Shown in pieces: positions 30,498-41,921 of a stretch of DNA of 64,000 nt. The notes below the pieces were generated by a model. That model was not told the DNA's origin, ran no database searches, and saw only the letters and a program-made list of their open reading frames with translations. Each line of letters begins with the position of its first letter. The stretch's first letter is position 1. Where the stretch lies: NCBI GenBank assembly GCA_020186115.1, contig WSYJ01000063.1, positions 248,001 through 312,000 of the forward strand, given 5' to 3'. The translations under genes and the position numbers were made by a program. This stretch comes from Histomonas meleagridis (taxonomy: Eukaryota > Parabasalia > Tritrichomonadida > Dientamoebidae).

Positions 30498-31856
30498 ATG
30501 TATGTATCGTTATTGAAAAATTTAACTGATTTTGAGAATTTAGTTCTAATGAATAAAAACAACATTTTTCCCAAACATTTTTGGAATGATGGAATGGAAG
30601 AGTTTTGGCAAACAAATAAGAAAACGCCACAAGAATCTCTTGGGTTTCCTTGTTTTGCTTCAATTATGTTTAAAAATGTTAATATTGGGGAAGAAGATAA
30701 TGAAGATCCAAGTCATATTCTTAAAAACCTAATATATATTTATCCACAAAAAATCCCAATTGAACTGCAACAAGCGCTTATTGGTGTTTTAACATCATTT
30801 ATGACATTCTCTAAATTAAACATAGGTTCAATGGTCTCCTCATTTTCGTGGAGTTCATCAAACATTTCCGTAAAGGCAATACAGTTACCAAGTGGTAACT
30901 TTGTTTTATTTGTTTTAAAAATGCCCAATTTTTTTTCATCATCCTCAATCACAGATACACTCGAAACCACACTTAACGCTATACAGCTCTTTGATTCCAA
31001 TTTGTTTACGTACAGTAACGATGACAACGAGTTAATTTGTTATATTCGAAAATCATTATCATCGAGATCATTTATTTATACAAATTATACATTTAACGTC
31101 GGGAAGGAAAACCAGAACTTCCAATACACAGTTCGCCCTGTTTCCATTTTTAATTATTCCGCGCATTCGTTGCCAATTATTGCGCAATTGTTCGAATTAA
31201 TCGAAAAGATTTCGGATCGAATTCTTTACGTTGCATTTTTCGAATCAGACAAATTGGTAACTTCAACATTTCCCAAATGGTTTTCTTATTTTTTGCCGTT
31301 GTTTTCCGCTCCAAAAACAGAACTTGGTTTTTCATGCATGAAATCTCTTTTCAAAATTTTTTCATTATATCTTCCAATAAATGATAACGTTACTCCAGTG
31401 ACACTTGCAGTTAGTGAAATATATGAAAATTTAAAGTTATTTGTTATGTTTAAAGATCAAAGAGATTTCGAAGATATCATAAATCAACTAACAGAATTGG
31501 TTTCAAGTGGCATAGAAGAGTTTTATACCGAACTTGTTAATTGGACAGACCCTAAAGAAACAACTAATGGAGTTGTTGGTATATGGAGCGAAAATGGGAT
31601 TGCATCAATCGGCGGTTGCAAACCGAACACACTTTCTCAAATTTCAAACATGTACAGCGGTTTTAAAGAAAATGATGGAGTTGTTGTTTGCGTGAATTTA
31701 GATGCTGAAACATCAGTTGCTGGTGCGAAATTTTTGGGATTTCAAATGTTCTCTGAGCTGCCATCTAAAGGAAATTGGGCTGACTTGCTCCAAAAACATT
31801 ATGAAGCAATGAAATCAGCATTTCCAAATCTTCCAGAAGAATTTAAGAACATATAA
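30498..31856 (+). CDS. Possible longin-domain trafficking protein (CCZ1/HPS4-like)
   Basis: A 452-aa soluble protein from the first in-frame ATG (30498, MYVSLLKNL). Residues 55-170 ('IYIYPQKIPIELQQALIGVL', then strands ending in 'KAIQLPSGNFVLFVLKMPNF') fit the first longin domain of CCZ1/HPS4/INTU-type proteins: a strand with Y-P, a helix and a long antiparallel sheet. The middle (residues 200-380) has further alternating helices and strands. Such proteins form Rab-activating complexes at late endosomes. No residue-level signature settles the family; the upstream in-frame extension lacks an ATG and was left out. Confidence 0.4.
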   Translation: MYVSLLKNLTDFENLVLMNKNNIFPKHFWNDGMEEFWQTNKKTPQESLGFPCFASIMFKNVNIGEEDNEDPSHILKNLIYIYPQKIPIELQQALIGVLTSFMTFSKLNIGSMVSSFSWSSSNISVKAIQLPSGNFVLFVLKMPNFFSSSSITDTLETTLNAIQLFDSNLFTYSNDDNELICYIRKSLSSRSFIYTNYTFNVGKENQNFQYTVRPVSIFNYSAHSLPIIAQLFELIEKISDRILYVAFFESDKLVTSTFPKWFSYFLPLFSAPKTELGFSCMKSLFKIFSLYLPINDNVTPVTLAVSEIYENLKLFVMFKDQRDFEDIINQLTELVSSGIEEFYTELVNWTDPKETTNGVVGIWSENGIASIGGCKPNTLSQISNMYSGFKENDGVVVCVNLDAETSVAGAKFLGFQMFSELPSKGNWADLLQKHYEAMKSAFPNLPEEFKNI

Positions 31857-32058
31857 ATTATATGCGTATATTTTATATTTGTCATATTAAATAAAAACTT
31901 TCACTTATTATATGATAATTCAATTTCAAATCATCAGTAAGATATCATAAAATCAACTGACAAATACCTTATGACATCAAAGGCACTCAACAGATAATAA
32001 ATTTACACGAAGACAAAAAAATTTTTAAATCGTATTTATTCACAAACTACAAAAAAAA

Positions 32059-35000
32059 TTAATTTTTGTTTCTGTTATGAGAAACACGAACACTTTCAAT
32101 GTTTTCCTTCACAATATTTCTTTTTTTCTTATTTGTCAATCCATTTTGTGCCAATTCATTTTTCATTTCAAGTTTCCATATCCCTGTTTTTACAACCGGT
32201 GGAACATATTCGGGGTTCTTTCCTATTACATTTATAATATTTTGTGAATCTAATGTATCAATTACTAATAATCCTTTTAACAATTTCCCGTACATTTTTG
32301 GAGCAAAAACAACAGTAATCGGAAGTTCTGTTGTTTCGTTGCCATCTGGTGTTGGTTCAATAATTCCTTTTTCAGGTTGAACTGATAATTCCGCAGCCGA
32401 TCCTTGCACAAAATAAGCATGAAATGGAGTTTCCTTATGAAACACAAAAGGAACAACAACTTTTGCTGTTCCTGTTTTATTTAATAAACTTTCAATTGTA
32501 ATTGTAGATATAGGATCTCCTCTATCAACATCCAAACAAATATGAAACTGCCATTCTTGACCAAGCTTATTACGAACCTTTAATGGTAATGATAACTGTA
32601 AAGGTCTATGTGGCGTAAAAACAACACTTACATTTAACTCAGGACAGCTTCCGACTTTTTGAATCGACGATGGCTTAATTTCAAAGATGCTCTTCAAAAA
32701 GTCGTAACCGCTCGGAATTGTGAGGTCAAGAACATATTCGCTTGCTTCCAAGTCATCGCTTTCGCCGACAAGGGATAATGATAACGATTTCTTTACGACT
32801 TCATTAGCTCTACATTGTACTGTTAGGATTTCAAGATTATCAATTAATGAGTTACCAATAATTGGAAATAAGAATTGAATTGAAGGAACAGTTTCTAATT
32901 CAGGCAAAGGACCTTTAGCATAACCTAATGAAGCGATGATTATATGAGCTTGAAATTGTCCAAGTCTTGGCGGAATAAAAGTAAAAGGAATTTGAAATTC
33001 TTCACCAAATGTATGCAAAGTAAAAACTTTTCTTTTGATTAAAAACGAGAAAATTCCATCTTCACAATCATTACTCATTGATATCGAAAACCTTGTTGGA
33101 TACGGGAAAGGATTTGTAAAAGTTACTAAAGCAGAACTTGTAGTGTTGACAGGTGAAGTGACTATTATCGGCGACTGCGGTTGCGGCGGTTTTCCGGTAC
33201 CGTTTAATTTATAAGAAAAATCGCCGATTTCATTTGACTTAAATATGATTAAAGCGTTTTCTTTTGTGCCTAAACAAGTTGGGATATAACGAACCTCGAT
33301 TTTTTTCTTTTCTTGAGGGTTTAATGTTATTATTCGTTTAGTCATTACATGGAAAGCAGTTGGGTTATCATTTTCTATTCTCAATGAGACAATTTTATTT
33401 AAAGGGTTATCCAATTCGATAAAAACTGAAGAATATTTACCAATTGGCGAAGTTACAGCAGCCAAATTATTTATAGGGGCATCCGATACATCTATTTCTA
33501 TTTTATACCAAAATTCACTATCATCATCATCATAAAAATATATTGAAGAAATTCGTTTCATAGCTTTCAAAGGTGAAATTAACAATGAATAATTAATTGT
33601 TGATTTCGGTTGTACAACAAAAGATTTTTCACCGAATAAATCATCATCAGATATAATTGTATTAAATTTAATTTTTTTATCTTTCGAATTAGTGATTGGT
33701 ATAGTTATAGTTATACATTTCCGTGCAACTGTTGACACATGAATCGTTTCTTCTGGTAATGGAGGCTCGACATTAATTTCGATCACGTACCAAATAAAAT
33801 TATTCGACATTGGATCCATAAAAGTTAATGTACCTGCGGATACACCACTCCTTAATGAATAAACAGTGAATTCAAATGGTTTTGTTGGTTCTCCATTTGA
33901 AAACTCGACTTCATTCGGAAATGTTATTATTGGTATTGTCGATTTAACATTAACTTTTCCGACTTTAATAATGTTCGATTTAATATTTAATGTTTTAATA
34001 AATGGTTTTCGTGCTTGACAATTAATAACAATTTTTTCTTCTGCATAAGGCTCTGCTACAATACCTTTTAACTTATATATAATTGTTGATTCTTTAGTTA
34101 AATTGATACTTGTGACTTCGGAATGAAATTCGCCAATTCGTCTTGGAGAAAATGTTATTACTAAATTTCCAATATTATTTGGCTTTATTGTTAAATTACT
34201 TGGAATAGAAAATGAATTATCACCAGAAAGTGAAAGTTTATAATTCCAAACTTCATTTGTATTATTCGGAATTGGAATATTTTGTTTTATTGATTGACCT
34301 GAAACAGTTGAAAACAAAAGTTTTATAATTTTTGTATGTATTAAACCTATTCCATGTATTTGTAAGATACGAATATCATTTTGTGATATTAACGCAATTT
34401 TACATGGATAATTTCCAGGTTTTTTAGGCTTAAATGTGACTGATAATGAATTTGATGTGTTTTTTATTAGTTTAAATTCTGTTGGCATATCGAAATATTG
34501 TGATGAAGAATTTGTTATCGAGAAATTTATAGATGAAAACGTTTGTTTATATATCGATTCGATTTCTCTTTGTTTCCTTTGTAAATATTCATTAAAACTT
34601 TTTTCATTTAACGTGTTAAAAAAGCGTTGTCGTTCAAATGAATAAGCTAAAGCTTTAATTAATGAATTGTTATTAATTTCAATTGGAATATTTGCAGTAA
34701 TTGTTGAGTTACTTTCGACTTTAAACTTGTTTAATGAGATTTCTATTGGTGTCGGGAATTTAACTTTAGCATTTATTTCAATTATAAATTCTCCGTTTTG
34801 TACATCTTCAAATAATATTAAACATTTATATTGTCCTAATGAAATTGGTATAAATTCAACATCGAAATTAATATTTTGATCTTCTTCTTCGAAATTAATT
34901 TCTTTTTCACTAAATATAAAAGTTTTATGTAATTTTATATATGAGTCGAAACTTTCATCAGGTAAATTATTATTATTATCATCTTGATGATTATTTATTA

Positions 35001-38000
35001 AATTATTAATTTGTTGTTGAATTGATAAATTATTTTCATTTTCTTCATTAATTTGGATAACTTTCGAATATATTTTTACAGTTGAAGGAATTCCAATATA
35101 ATTTTTAATTTTTAATTTTAATTTCGTCGGTTCATAAATTATTCCTTCGATATTATAAGTTTCATCTGGTTGATTTAATATAACATTTGATATTAAATCA
35201 ATTACAATTGGTGCAGGGAAAATATGTTTATTATTATTATTGTTATTTTGTGTATTATTATCTGAACGTGAAGTAATAATTCGTGTTTTTGATGGTGTTA
35301 ATATCAAACGACCTTTTGTTTGTCTGATTGAACGTGCGAAGAATTGTATTGGAAATTCTTGTGTTTTAAATGGTTGAATTGTTATATTATCATTAATTAA
35401 TTGATAATTTTGATTTGATTCTAATTTCGCATGATAACTAATTTCATTTTTCGAAGGATTTGTTATAGCTATTGATTTTTGTATTGATTTATGTAAAGGT
35501 AAATTAAAATCTAATGTTAACGAAGGTAAGAAATATGGAATTGTTTCATATAAAAACGTAGAAATTAATGCTAATGTTATTTCATTACCATTAATTATTT
35601 CATTTGCATAAGGATAAAAGCCTAATTTTAACTCATTTAATGTTTGTACGATTAAATGAGCATTTTGTTGTATTATTTCTTCATCATTAGGATTCTCATG
35701 ATTTAATGTTATGGAAATATTTGGTATATAACATTTTAATATTGCTTCAAATGCTAACGAATTATTGTATTCTTTAAATGTATATATCGGTTTAATAATA
35801 TCATTCTTATATATACATAAATATAATGAAAACCATTTAAAGATTGTTCGTTCAGATGAATTATAAATATTCGAATTTTGTATTATTTTTTGTGAGGGTA
35901 AAATTATTGAAATTTTATCAGATGAATCATTATAACGATTAGCAATAGTTTTTAAATTAGAAGTAGCTTCATTAACACCAGGAATTTGATTAAATTTCGT
36001 TGAATCAATTTTATTTATGATAAAAATTTTAATTATTTGTAATAATAATAACATCCAGCTTTCAATGCTTAACTGGTCATATAACTTTTCGACGATTTGA
36101 ATTCTTTTCATTAAAGATTCAGAAAAGAATTTCGATGAAGTATATTCATTTAAATCCTTTTGATTTATTATATTCGGAGCATTAAAATAATCAATTCCAA
36201 GTAATTTATCTGAAATTTGATCTTTTAATATATGAATAAAATCAGATTTAGATAATAAAAACTCGGGTTTAATAGAAGATAATAAAGCTCCAAGTGAACT
36301 TAATTGTAACAACAATTTATTTAATAAGTTTAATCTCTTTAAAATATGATCATTTTGTTTAATTGTTTTATTATTAATATCTATATCAATATTAGGTAAT
36401 TTATTTCCATAAAGATTTTGTATCATTTCAAATAATAACGAAAAATTATTTAATATTAAATCATTTGGAAAGTTATTAATTTGCGAATTTAATGCAATTT
36501 GACTTAAATATCTTTTAATGAATAAAATATCATTATTAGTAAAAATAGAATTCCAATTATCGACATTTTCGAAATCAATATAATCAAAACAAGATATAAA
36601 ACGAGAAGTTAATTCCATAGCAACAAAATCTTTTTTATTATCAATTTGTAATTTTTCATCAATAACTTTAATGATATCTTTTTGTTTAATGAATGGATAA
36701 ATTGTAAAAATAGAATTATCTGTTGTACAATATACGGAGAAACTTGTAGCATTACCTTTATCATCAGTAATTGCAACATTAGTCGAAAAACTCATAGGTT
36801 TTAATGAAGAAAAAGATATAATAATTGGTAACTTTTCTGTTGTGTTTTCGAAATGTGTACCTTTTGGAAATTTAACTTGTAATGGAAAATGTGTTTCATC
36901 AATAGCAATTGTATATTTCAAATTAGAGTCAATATTAGCCTCATTTATAACATATAATTGTTCTTGACTTTTAACTCCTAATGGTACTATTGGTAAAGCT
37001 ATTGAATTTGAAGACATTTTTATTTGTGTTTGTGTACCAATTCCTGTTAATTGGATTTGTCCAATTACATTTTCTTCCGAATCTTTATAAGATACAAATA
37101 TTTGTAAATGTAAGTTATACGGAATTGGTTTTCTTGGTTTAAATGATATATTTAATGTTATAGTTTCACCTTTAGTTAAACTACCATTTGAAGGTTCAAT
37201 AGAAAAAACTTCGGGGTTTTGAATTAATTCATTGGACGTATCAATTCTCCATAAACATGTTAATTTAGAATCATTTCGTAATTTAATGAAATTATTTTTA
37301 GTCTTAAAATTCGGATTTTCATTGTTATATAATGGTGAAATACCAAAATCTAAAAATGTGTTTGATATCCATAAAGGTGGTTGAATTGCTTCAGCACTAA
37401 CAATAGGTTGCAAATGAAATGATGAAGAATCCATATTCATCATTGTTAATGGTAATTCGAATGAATGTTCTCCAATTTTTATAGGTTGAAATACTAAATC
37501 AAAATTTATACTTGAATTTTCGATAATATAAAATTTATATATTAACCCAACATTTTCATCATTTTGTTGAATAATTTGATCATTTTCGGATGAAATAGTA
37601 ATTGAGTTTTGATTATTATTATTATATGATAATTGACTTGTAAGTTTTAAATGAAATTCCGGATGCGATGTAAGATTTAAATAAAGGATAGCTGGAATTG
37701 AACCAGTATTAACTAATGTTCCTTCGATCGATGATGAAGAACCTATAAAAAGTTTTCCGAATTCAAATTCAGTGTTATTTAATTGTACTTGAGGTAAAAC
37801 TGATTGTCCAATTATATTAAATGATATTGAAGTTGTTCCAGCTATATCGATTCGAATTGTTTCATCGATTTGATGAGGATAAGAAGAATTATATATTAAA
37901 TCTAATGTTATAGAATCATTTGAAGGGATTCTTCCATTTTTAGGTAATATTTTAAGTTCTTTATCTTGGATATTTGCTATATTAAAAATTCCATCATCAT

Positions 38001-40599
38001 CACTAATGTTTTTTAATTTAATTTGTTGTATCTTTTCAATTCCAATTGGAATTAATCCGAAATTTATATATTTTTTAGAGATATTAATCTTTGGCGTTCC
38101 TACGTCACCAATACATTTTAATATTTGTTTCGATCCTCCTTCAACATTCATAATTAAATCGACTTCATCATGTGAATGATTTGAAGGAGTATAAGTAACT
38201 GTTAAACTAATTGATTTATTCGGCTCAATAATTCCTTCAGTTTTTGATATATTTATATAATTATTCATTCCATTCCATGTAAATTTTCCTGTACCGATTC
38301 CAACATTTGTAATTAAGATAAAATCAGTTATTACTGGTAAAATAGAATCAGGCGAAAACTTAAATTCTAAAACATTTGTTGATAATTTTAACTCAATAGG
38401 AACAACTTGTGCACTTACAGAAAATGAATTAGAATGATGTCCATTAATTGTATATTGGATAATTTTCATATAATTCATTGGTTGTTTACTACAAAACTTA
38501 ATTTCAAAACTACCAATGCTATGTGGTGATATAATTTGAGTTGTTGGTGTACTCCCTGAAAGTTCATCATCTTCAAAATGTATTGCAACAATTATATTAA
38601 ATTGTAAATTATTAGTGATCGAAAACGTTTTACTTGTTGTTGAAAAAACTGGAACTTTACCAAAGTTTATTGTTTGATGTGATGAATTGATCATTAATTG
38701 TTGTGTTGGTGTTAATATTCTTGAACATTCACTAATTTCTTGTGTTGTTGTCGGAACTTGTTTAAATTTCTTTTGAACATTTAAATGTTCTTCATATTTC
38801 TTTTGTGATGAATTCTTAAATTTATTATTTTGTTGATTATCTTTCGATTTAATTAGTCCGAATTTTTCAGGATGCTCAAGATATAATGGAACTTTCTTAT
38901 TAAGTAATGGTGGGTCTGGTGGCTTTAAACCTTCAAATGGAATATAATCAATTTCGTCATCATCAGAATTAAATGAATCCTTTAATTGAACATTTTTTGT
39001 TATTTTTGTGGACGATTTAGAATTTTGATTTTGTAAACTTTTTCGTGTTTTAATTAAATTCATAATGCGTAACTTTTCTTCTCGTTTCCTTTCATTTTCA
39101 GAAATATATGAATGAAAAATTGATTTTTTCACTTCGTTTTTCTTTATATCTTCGATTCCATATGTATATTTTAATTCAGGATGTGTTACATTATAACGTA
39201 CGTTTTCATCTGTTTCATAAACTGGTATTCGTTTGAATGGTTTATTTGTTATTTCACCGCATTCGCCATTCAAATTTATGTTTTTCTTTATAAGCCCTTT
39301 ACAGAATGATATAATTGTTGACTTATCATAAACACCGAAATTTTTTGGATAGAATATAATTGTAATTTGTTTCTGACTTTTTGGTGATATCATACCTTTT
39401 GAAGGCTCAAATCGATAAGGCGAAATTGGTTTAATTTTAAAATATGTTGGTAAAAATTGCGAATTATTTGTTATCACTAAAGTTTGTTTCGTTTGTGTGT
39501 TTGATAATTGTTTCCCAAATGAAAAATCTATTGGTGATATCGTAACTAAATGATTTACAATTTTCCCAAACATTTGAAATTCGATTTTTTGACACGTTTC
39601 AACAATTCCAATTAATGCATATTGTGTAAATGAAATTTCATTTTCTTCATTACTTGGTGAAGTTACTTTTGGGGGATCAAATATGAAATTTATGTTAATT
39701 GTTTGATGTGGATTTAAAAAACCTTCAGAAGGAACAGCAAAAAATGTTGCGTTTTGATTTGCTTCATTCGATTTAGGAATTGCATTTTCACTATATGGTG
39801 TATCTTTGATGATAATGACAAATGATCTTCGTTGTGAACTATTATTTGTGATTTCAGTTGTAATTATTCGTTTTTGGTTGGCATAAATGTATTGGAAATC
39901 TAATTCTTGAAATGGCTTTTTATCAATCGTTAATTCAACAGAGTTTTGAACTGCATTTCCTTTGATTTGGATTTCTTCCGTGGATTTAAATTGATTTGGT
40001 GATAAAACAAATATTGGAAATGAAAAAGAACCCAATTTAGTGGGTTCAATAAGTATAGTAATTTCTTGTGTTTTGCCAGGTAAAATTGTTCCTTTTTGTG
40101 GCGCAAGTTTGACATAATCTTCATTGGTTATTACTTCGAATTTTCCTTCTTGATTCCCAATATTCGTTATCGCAAATGAAAAAATGGATTTTTGATTAAT
40201 TCCAATATCACCCATGTTGATTGAACGGGTATCTGGAATAACATAGCCTGAAGGTGGAGATGCTGTTACAGGAATTGAAATTTGTGAATCAGATGACTCA
40301 ACTTTTAGAGTTCCTGAATATTGTTTATTATCAGTTGCTTTGTACTGAAGTTTAACTTTTGAGGTTAGCCCGGGTGAAATTGTAATTGTTCCTTCTGTAG
40401 ATAAGATAAATGGTAAATTATTAGGTGAAATTGAACAACGAACTCGTAATGATTTTTGTGTAACATTTGTTATACATACTTCACATACATCAATTTCATC
40501 TTTGGCAACATCTCTAAAATTAATACAATCAGGTACAACTCTAAAAGGAGCAGAGCTTTCCTTCATTTGTACGTTTTTTTGTATAAACGTTCTCTTCAT
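32059..40599 (-). CDS. Giant axonemal protein, CFAP47-like, with many ASH/MSP domains
   Basis: A 2,846-aa protein in one uninterrupted frame. It consists mainly of PapD/MSP-like (ASH) immunoglobulin modules of about 100 residues, recognisable by the repeating phrases 'I.P.....I.I.F.P...G', 'L.F.......N' and 'N.S...A..Y.I'. Roughly in the middle (residues 1350-1800) is a helical region containing a calponin-homology-like segment ('SSERTIFKWFSLYLCIY', 'ALISTFLYETIPYFLPSLTL'), followed by 'KSIQKSIAITNPSKNEISYH', as in CFAP47. CFAP47 and Hydin-type proteins decorate the central apparatus of motile flagella. The ATG at 40599 is used; the longer frame upstream has no ATG. Low-complexity Asn runs occur in the middle. 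No sign of decay is seen over 8.5 kb. Confidence 0.75.
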   Translation of the reverse strand: MKRTFIQKNVQMKESSAPFRVVPDCINFRDVAKDEIDVCEVCITNVTQKSLRVRCSISPNNLPFILSTEGTITISPGLTSKVKLQYKATDNKQYSGTLKVESSDSQISIPVTASPPSGYVIPDTRSINMGDIGINQKSIFSFAITNIGNQEGKFEVITNEDYVKLAPQKGTILPGKTQEITILIEPTKLGSFSFPIFVLSPNQFKSTEEIQIKGNAVQNSVELTIDKKPFQELDFQYIYANQKRIITTEITNNSSQRRSFVIIIKDTPYSENAIPKSNEANQNATFFAVPSEGFLNPHQTININFIFDPPKVTSPSNEENEISFTQYALIGIVETCQKIEFQMFGKIVNHLVTISPIDFSFGKQLSNTQTKQTLVITNNSQFLPTYFKIKPISPYRFEPSKGMISPKSQKQITIIFYPKNFGVYDKSTIISFCKGLIKKNINLNGECGEITNKPFKRIPVYETDENVRYNVTHPELKYTYGIEDIKKNEVKKSIFHSYISENERKREEKLRIMNLIKTRKSLQNQNSKSSTKITKNVQLKDSFNSDDDEIDYIPFEGLKPPDPPLLNKKVPLYLEHPEKFGLIKSKDNQQNNKFKNSSQKKYEEHLNVQKKFKQVPTTTQEISECSRILTPTQQLMINSSHQTINFGKVPVFSTTSKTFSITNNLQFNIIVAIHFEDDELSGSTPTTQIISPHSIGSFEIKFCSKQPMNYMKIIQYTINGHHSNSFSVSAQVVPIELKLSTNVLEFKFSPDSILPVITDFILITNVGIGTGKFTWNGMNNYINISKTEGIIEPNKSISLTVTYTPSNHSHDEVDLIMNVEGGSKQILKCIGDVGTPKINISKKYINFGLIPIGIEKIQQIKLKNISDDDGIFNIANIQDKELKILPKNGRIPSNDSITLDLIYNSSYPHQIDETIRIDIAGTTSISFNIIGQSVLPQVQLNNTEFEFGKLFIGSSSSIEGTLVNTGSIPAILYLNLTSHPEFHLKLTSQLSYNNNNQNSITISSENDQIIQQNDENVGLIYKFYIIENSSINFDLVFQPIKIGEHSFELPLTMMNMDSSSFHLQPIVSAEAIQPPLWISNTFLDFGISPLYNNENPNFKTKNNFIKLRNDSKLTCLWRIDTSNELIQNPEVFSIEPSNGSLTKGETITLNISFKPRKPIPYNLHLQIFVSYKDSEENVIGQIQLTGIGTQTQIKMSSNSIALPIVPLGVKSQEQLYVINEANIDSNLKYTIAIDETHFPLQVKFPKGTHFENTTEKLPIIISFSSLKPMSFSTNVAITDDKGNATSFSVYCTTDNSIFTIYPFIKQKDIIKVIDEKLQIDNKKDFVAMELTSRFISCFDYIDFENVDNWNSIFTNNDILFIKRYLSQIALNSQINNFPNDLILNNFSLLFEMIQNLYGNKLPNIDIDINNKTIKQNDHILKRLNLLNKLLLQLSSLGALLSSIKPEFLLSKSDFIHILKDQISDKLLGIDYFNAPNIINQKDLNEYTSSKFFSESLMKRIQIVEKLYDQLSIESWMLLLLQIIKIFIINKIDSTKFNQIPGVNEATSNLKTIANRYNDSSDKISIILPSQKIIQNSNIYNSSERTIFKWFSLYLCIYKNDIIKPIYTFKEYNNSLAFEAILKCYIPNISITLNHENPNDEEIIQQNAHLIVQTLNELKLGFYPYANEIINGNEITLALISTFLYETIPYFLPSLTLDFNLPLHKSIQKSIAITNPSKNEISYHAKLESNQNYQLINDNITIQPFKTQEFPIQFFARSIRQTKGRLILTPSKTRIITSRSDNNTQNNNNNNKHIFPAPIVIDLISNVILNQPDETYNIEGIIYEPTKLKLKIKNYIGIPSTVKIYSKVIQINEENENNLSIQQQINNLINNHQDDNNNNLPDESFDSYIKLHKTFIFSEKEINFEEEDQNINFDVEFIPISLGQYKCLILFEDVQNGEFIIEINAKVKFPTPIEISLNKFKVESNSTITANIPIEINNNSLIKALAYSFERQRFFNTLNEKSFNEYLQRKQREIESIYKQTFSSINFSITNSSSQYFDMPTEFKLIKNTSNSLSVTFKPKKPGNYPCKIALISQNDIRILQIHGIGLIHTKIIKLLFSTVSGQSIKQNIPIPNNTNEVWNYKLSLSGDNSFSIPSNLTIKPNNIGNLVITFSPRRIGEFHSEVTSINLTKESTIIYKLKGIVAEPYAEEKIVINCQARKPFIKTLNIKSNIIKVGKVNVKSTIPIITFPNEVEFSNGEPTKPFEFTVYSLRSGVSAGTLTFMDPMSNNFIWYVIEINVEPPLPEETIHVSTVARKCITITIPITNSKDKKIKFNTIISDDDLFGEKSFVVQPKSTINYSLLISPLKAMKRISSIYFYDDDDSEFWYKIEIDVSDAPINNLAAVTSPIGKYSSVFIELDNPLNKIVSLRIENDNPTAFHVMTKRIITLNPQEKKKIEVRYIPTCLGTKENALIIFKSNEIGDFSYKLNGTGKPPQPQSPIIVTSPVNTTSSALVTFTNPFPYPTRFSISMSNDCEDGIFSFLIKRKVFTLHTFGEEFQIPFTFIPPRLGQFQAHIIIASLGYAKGPLPELETVPSIQFLFPIIGNSLIDNLEILTVQCRANEVVKKSLSLSLVGESDDLEASEYVLDLTIPSGYDFLKSIFEIKPSSIQKVGSCPELNVSVVFTPHRPLQLSLPLKVRNKLGQEWQFHICLDVDRGDPISTITIESLLNKTGTAKVVVPFVFHKETPFHAYFVQGSAAELSVQPEKGIIEPTPDGNETTELPITVVFAPKMYGKLLKGLLVIDTLDSQNIINVIGKNPEYVPPVVKTGIWKLEMKNELAQNGLTNKKKRNIVKENIESVRVSHNRNKN

Positions 40600-40908
40600 A
40601 AACGGCTGAAAATAATCCCAACAAGGAAGCTTAAAAAAAATTAAAATTTTATCACAAGAAATATCAGACTTATCCGATACATTACGGAAGCACACTCTAT
40701 TGGTATTAGGTAAGATTTTTCATGTTTTTTCCTTAATTTGTTTGATAGCAAACAAACAAAGTTTTGTTTCAATATTACGATAGGAAGTTTCAGTGGGAAA
40801 ACGATTTTTTACTTATTGAATTATAATTCACAAAAACATACTTAAATAAACAACAACATCAAACTCTATTTTTATTAAGGTTAACATTATATTTTAACTT
40901 TGGTTAAC
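40600..40908. promoter_or_regulatory. Intergenic region with AACGGCTG abutting the CFAP47-like start
   Basis: AACGGCTG at 40601-40608 is one base from the ATG of the minus-strand CFAP47-like gene. It is a member of the recurring motif. The remainder is AT-rich and shows nothing else. Confidence 0.3.
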
Positions 40909-41859
40909 TCATAATTCATTTTCGTTTTCTTCTTTGTTTTCTGGCAATTTTGGCTTAAATTCTTTTATTTCTTTTTCGCTAGCATGTTCAAATGTGTAAA
41001 TTGATACATTTTCATTAACAATTGCGACAGAAATATTATTTTGATCACCAAAATAATTCATAGCACTAAACAAGGAAATGCATCCTTCTAGAGGCTCTGT
41101 GTATCCGCTTTTGAAATATTCATGAGCTCTAATCAATTTTGTCAAATTGTTTTCAGAAAGAAACTTTCTTAAGTTTTCTTGCCCAAAAAGATATCCTTTT
41201 CCGCGATAACTACATTTGAAGTCTTTTACATTTTTGCTTGGATCGCTCCAAACGATTGAAAGAGAAATTTCAGACATTTCAATGGTGCTAGGCTTCTTAA
41301 TTCTCTCAATATCAATGAGCTTCTTAACATGTGGTCCTATTCCGCCATGAACACAAAGATATTTATTGTTTATGATGGCAGAATATGGAAGATGCTTAAA
41401 AGTTTTGATGAATTTTTCATATACATTAGGTGTAAATTTTGTAAGACACTCAGCTTTGAAGCCATAAGAGGTGGATACATATTCATCTTCATGATTGCCA
41501 CGGAGTAAATAAATATTATGTGGATACTGCGATTTAAGCAGTAACAATAACAAAATAACTTCTAATGAGTTTTTACCACGGTCTACATAATCACCTAAGA
41601 ATAAATAGTTTGTCTGTGGTGGATATCCAAATTCATCAAAAATTCGTAACAAACTATATAACTGACCATGGATATCACCTACGACAGTAAAGTTGCCAGT
41701 CAAGTTCAATAGTGATGGTTCTGTTGATAATATTGTTCTTGTATTTTTGATAAATTTATTTATACACTCTTCACTAATTTTTTTATCCCATACATATGCT
41801 CCACCTTGATATTTTAAAGTAAGTATTGCTAAAATGATATCAAATATATTACATTTCAT
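40909..41859 (-). CDS. PP1-like serine/threonine phosphatase
   Basis: A 316-aa PPP-family phosphatase with all metal- and phosphate-binding motifs: GDIHGQ near residue 62, GDYVDRG near 90, LLRGNHE near 118, HGG near 170, RAHE near 243 and FSAMNYFG near 264. The residue after RAH is Glu rather than the usual Gln. The order and length are those of PP1/PP2A catalytic subunits. The N-terminus is somewhat hydrophobic (IFDIILAIL), and the C-terminal tail is Lys/Glu-rich. Trichomonads have very many such short PPP phosphatases, so the substrate cannot be inferred. The start is the ATG at 41859; the divergent PQ-loop gene starts 63 bases away. Confidence 0.9.
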   Translation of the reverse strand: MKCNIFDIILAILTLKYQGGAYVWDKKISEECINKFIKNTRTILSTEPSLLNLTGNFTVVGDIHGQLYSLLRIFDEFGYPPQTNYLFLGDYVDRGKNSLEVILLLLLLKSQYPHNIYLLRGNHEDEYVSTSYGFKAECLTKFTPNVYEKFIKTFKHLPYSAIINNKYLCVHGGIGPHVKKLIDIERIKKPSTIEMSEISLSIVWSDPSKNVKDFKCSYRGKGYLFGQENLRKFLSENNLTKLIRAHEYFKSGYTEPLEGCISLFSAMNYFGDQNNISVAIVNENVSIYTFEHASEKEIKEFKPKLPENKEENENEL

Positions 41860-41921
41860 TAATTTTTTTGGATTATTCCATCGTAAACAAATTCAATAGT
41901 CTACATTTGCTTTACAATCTT

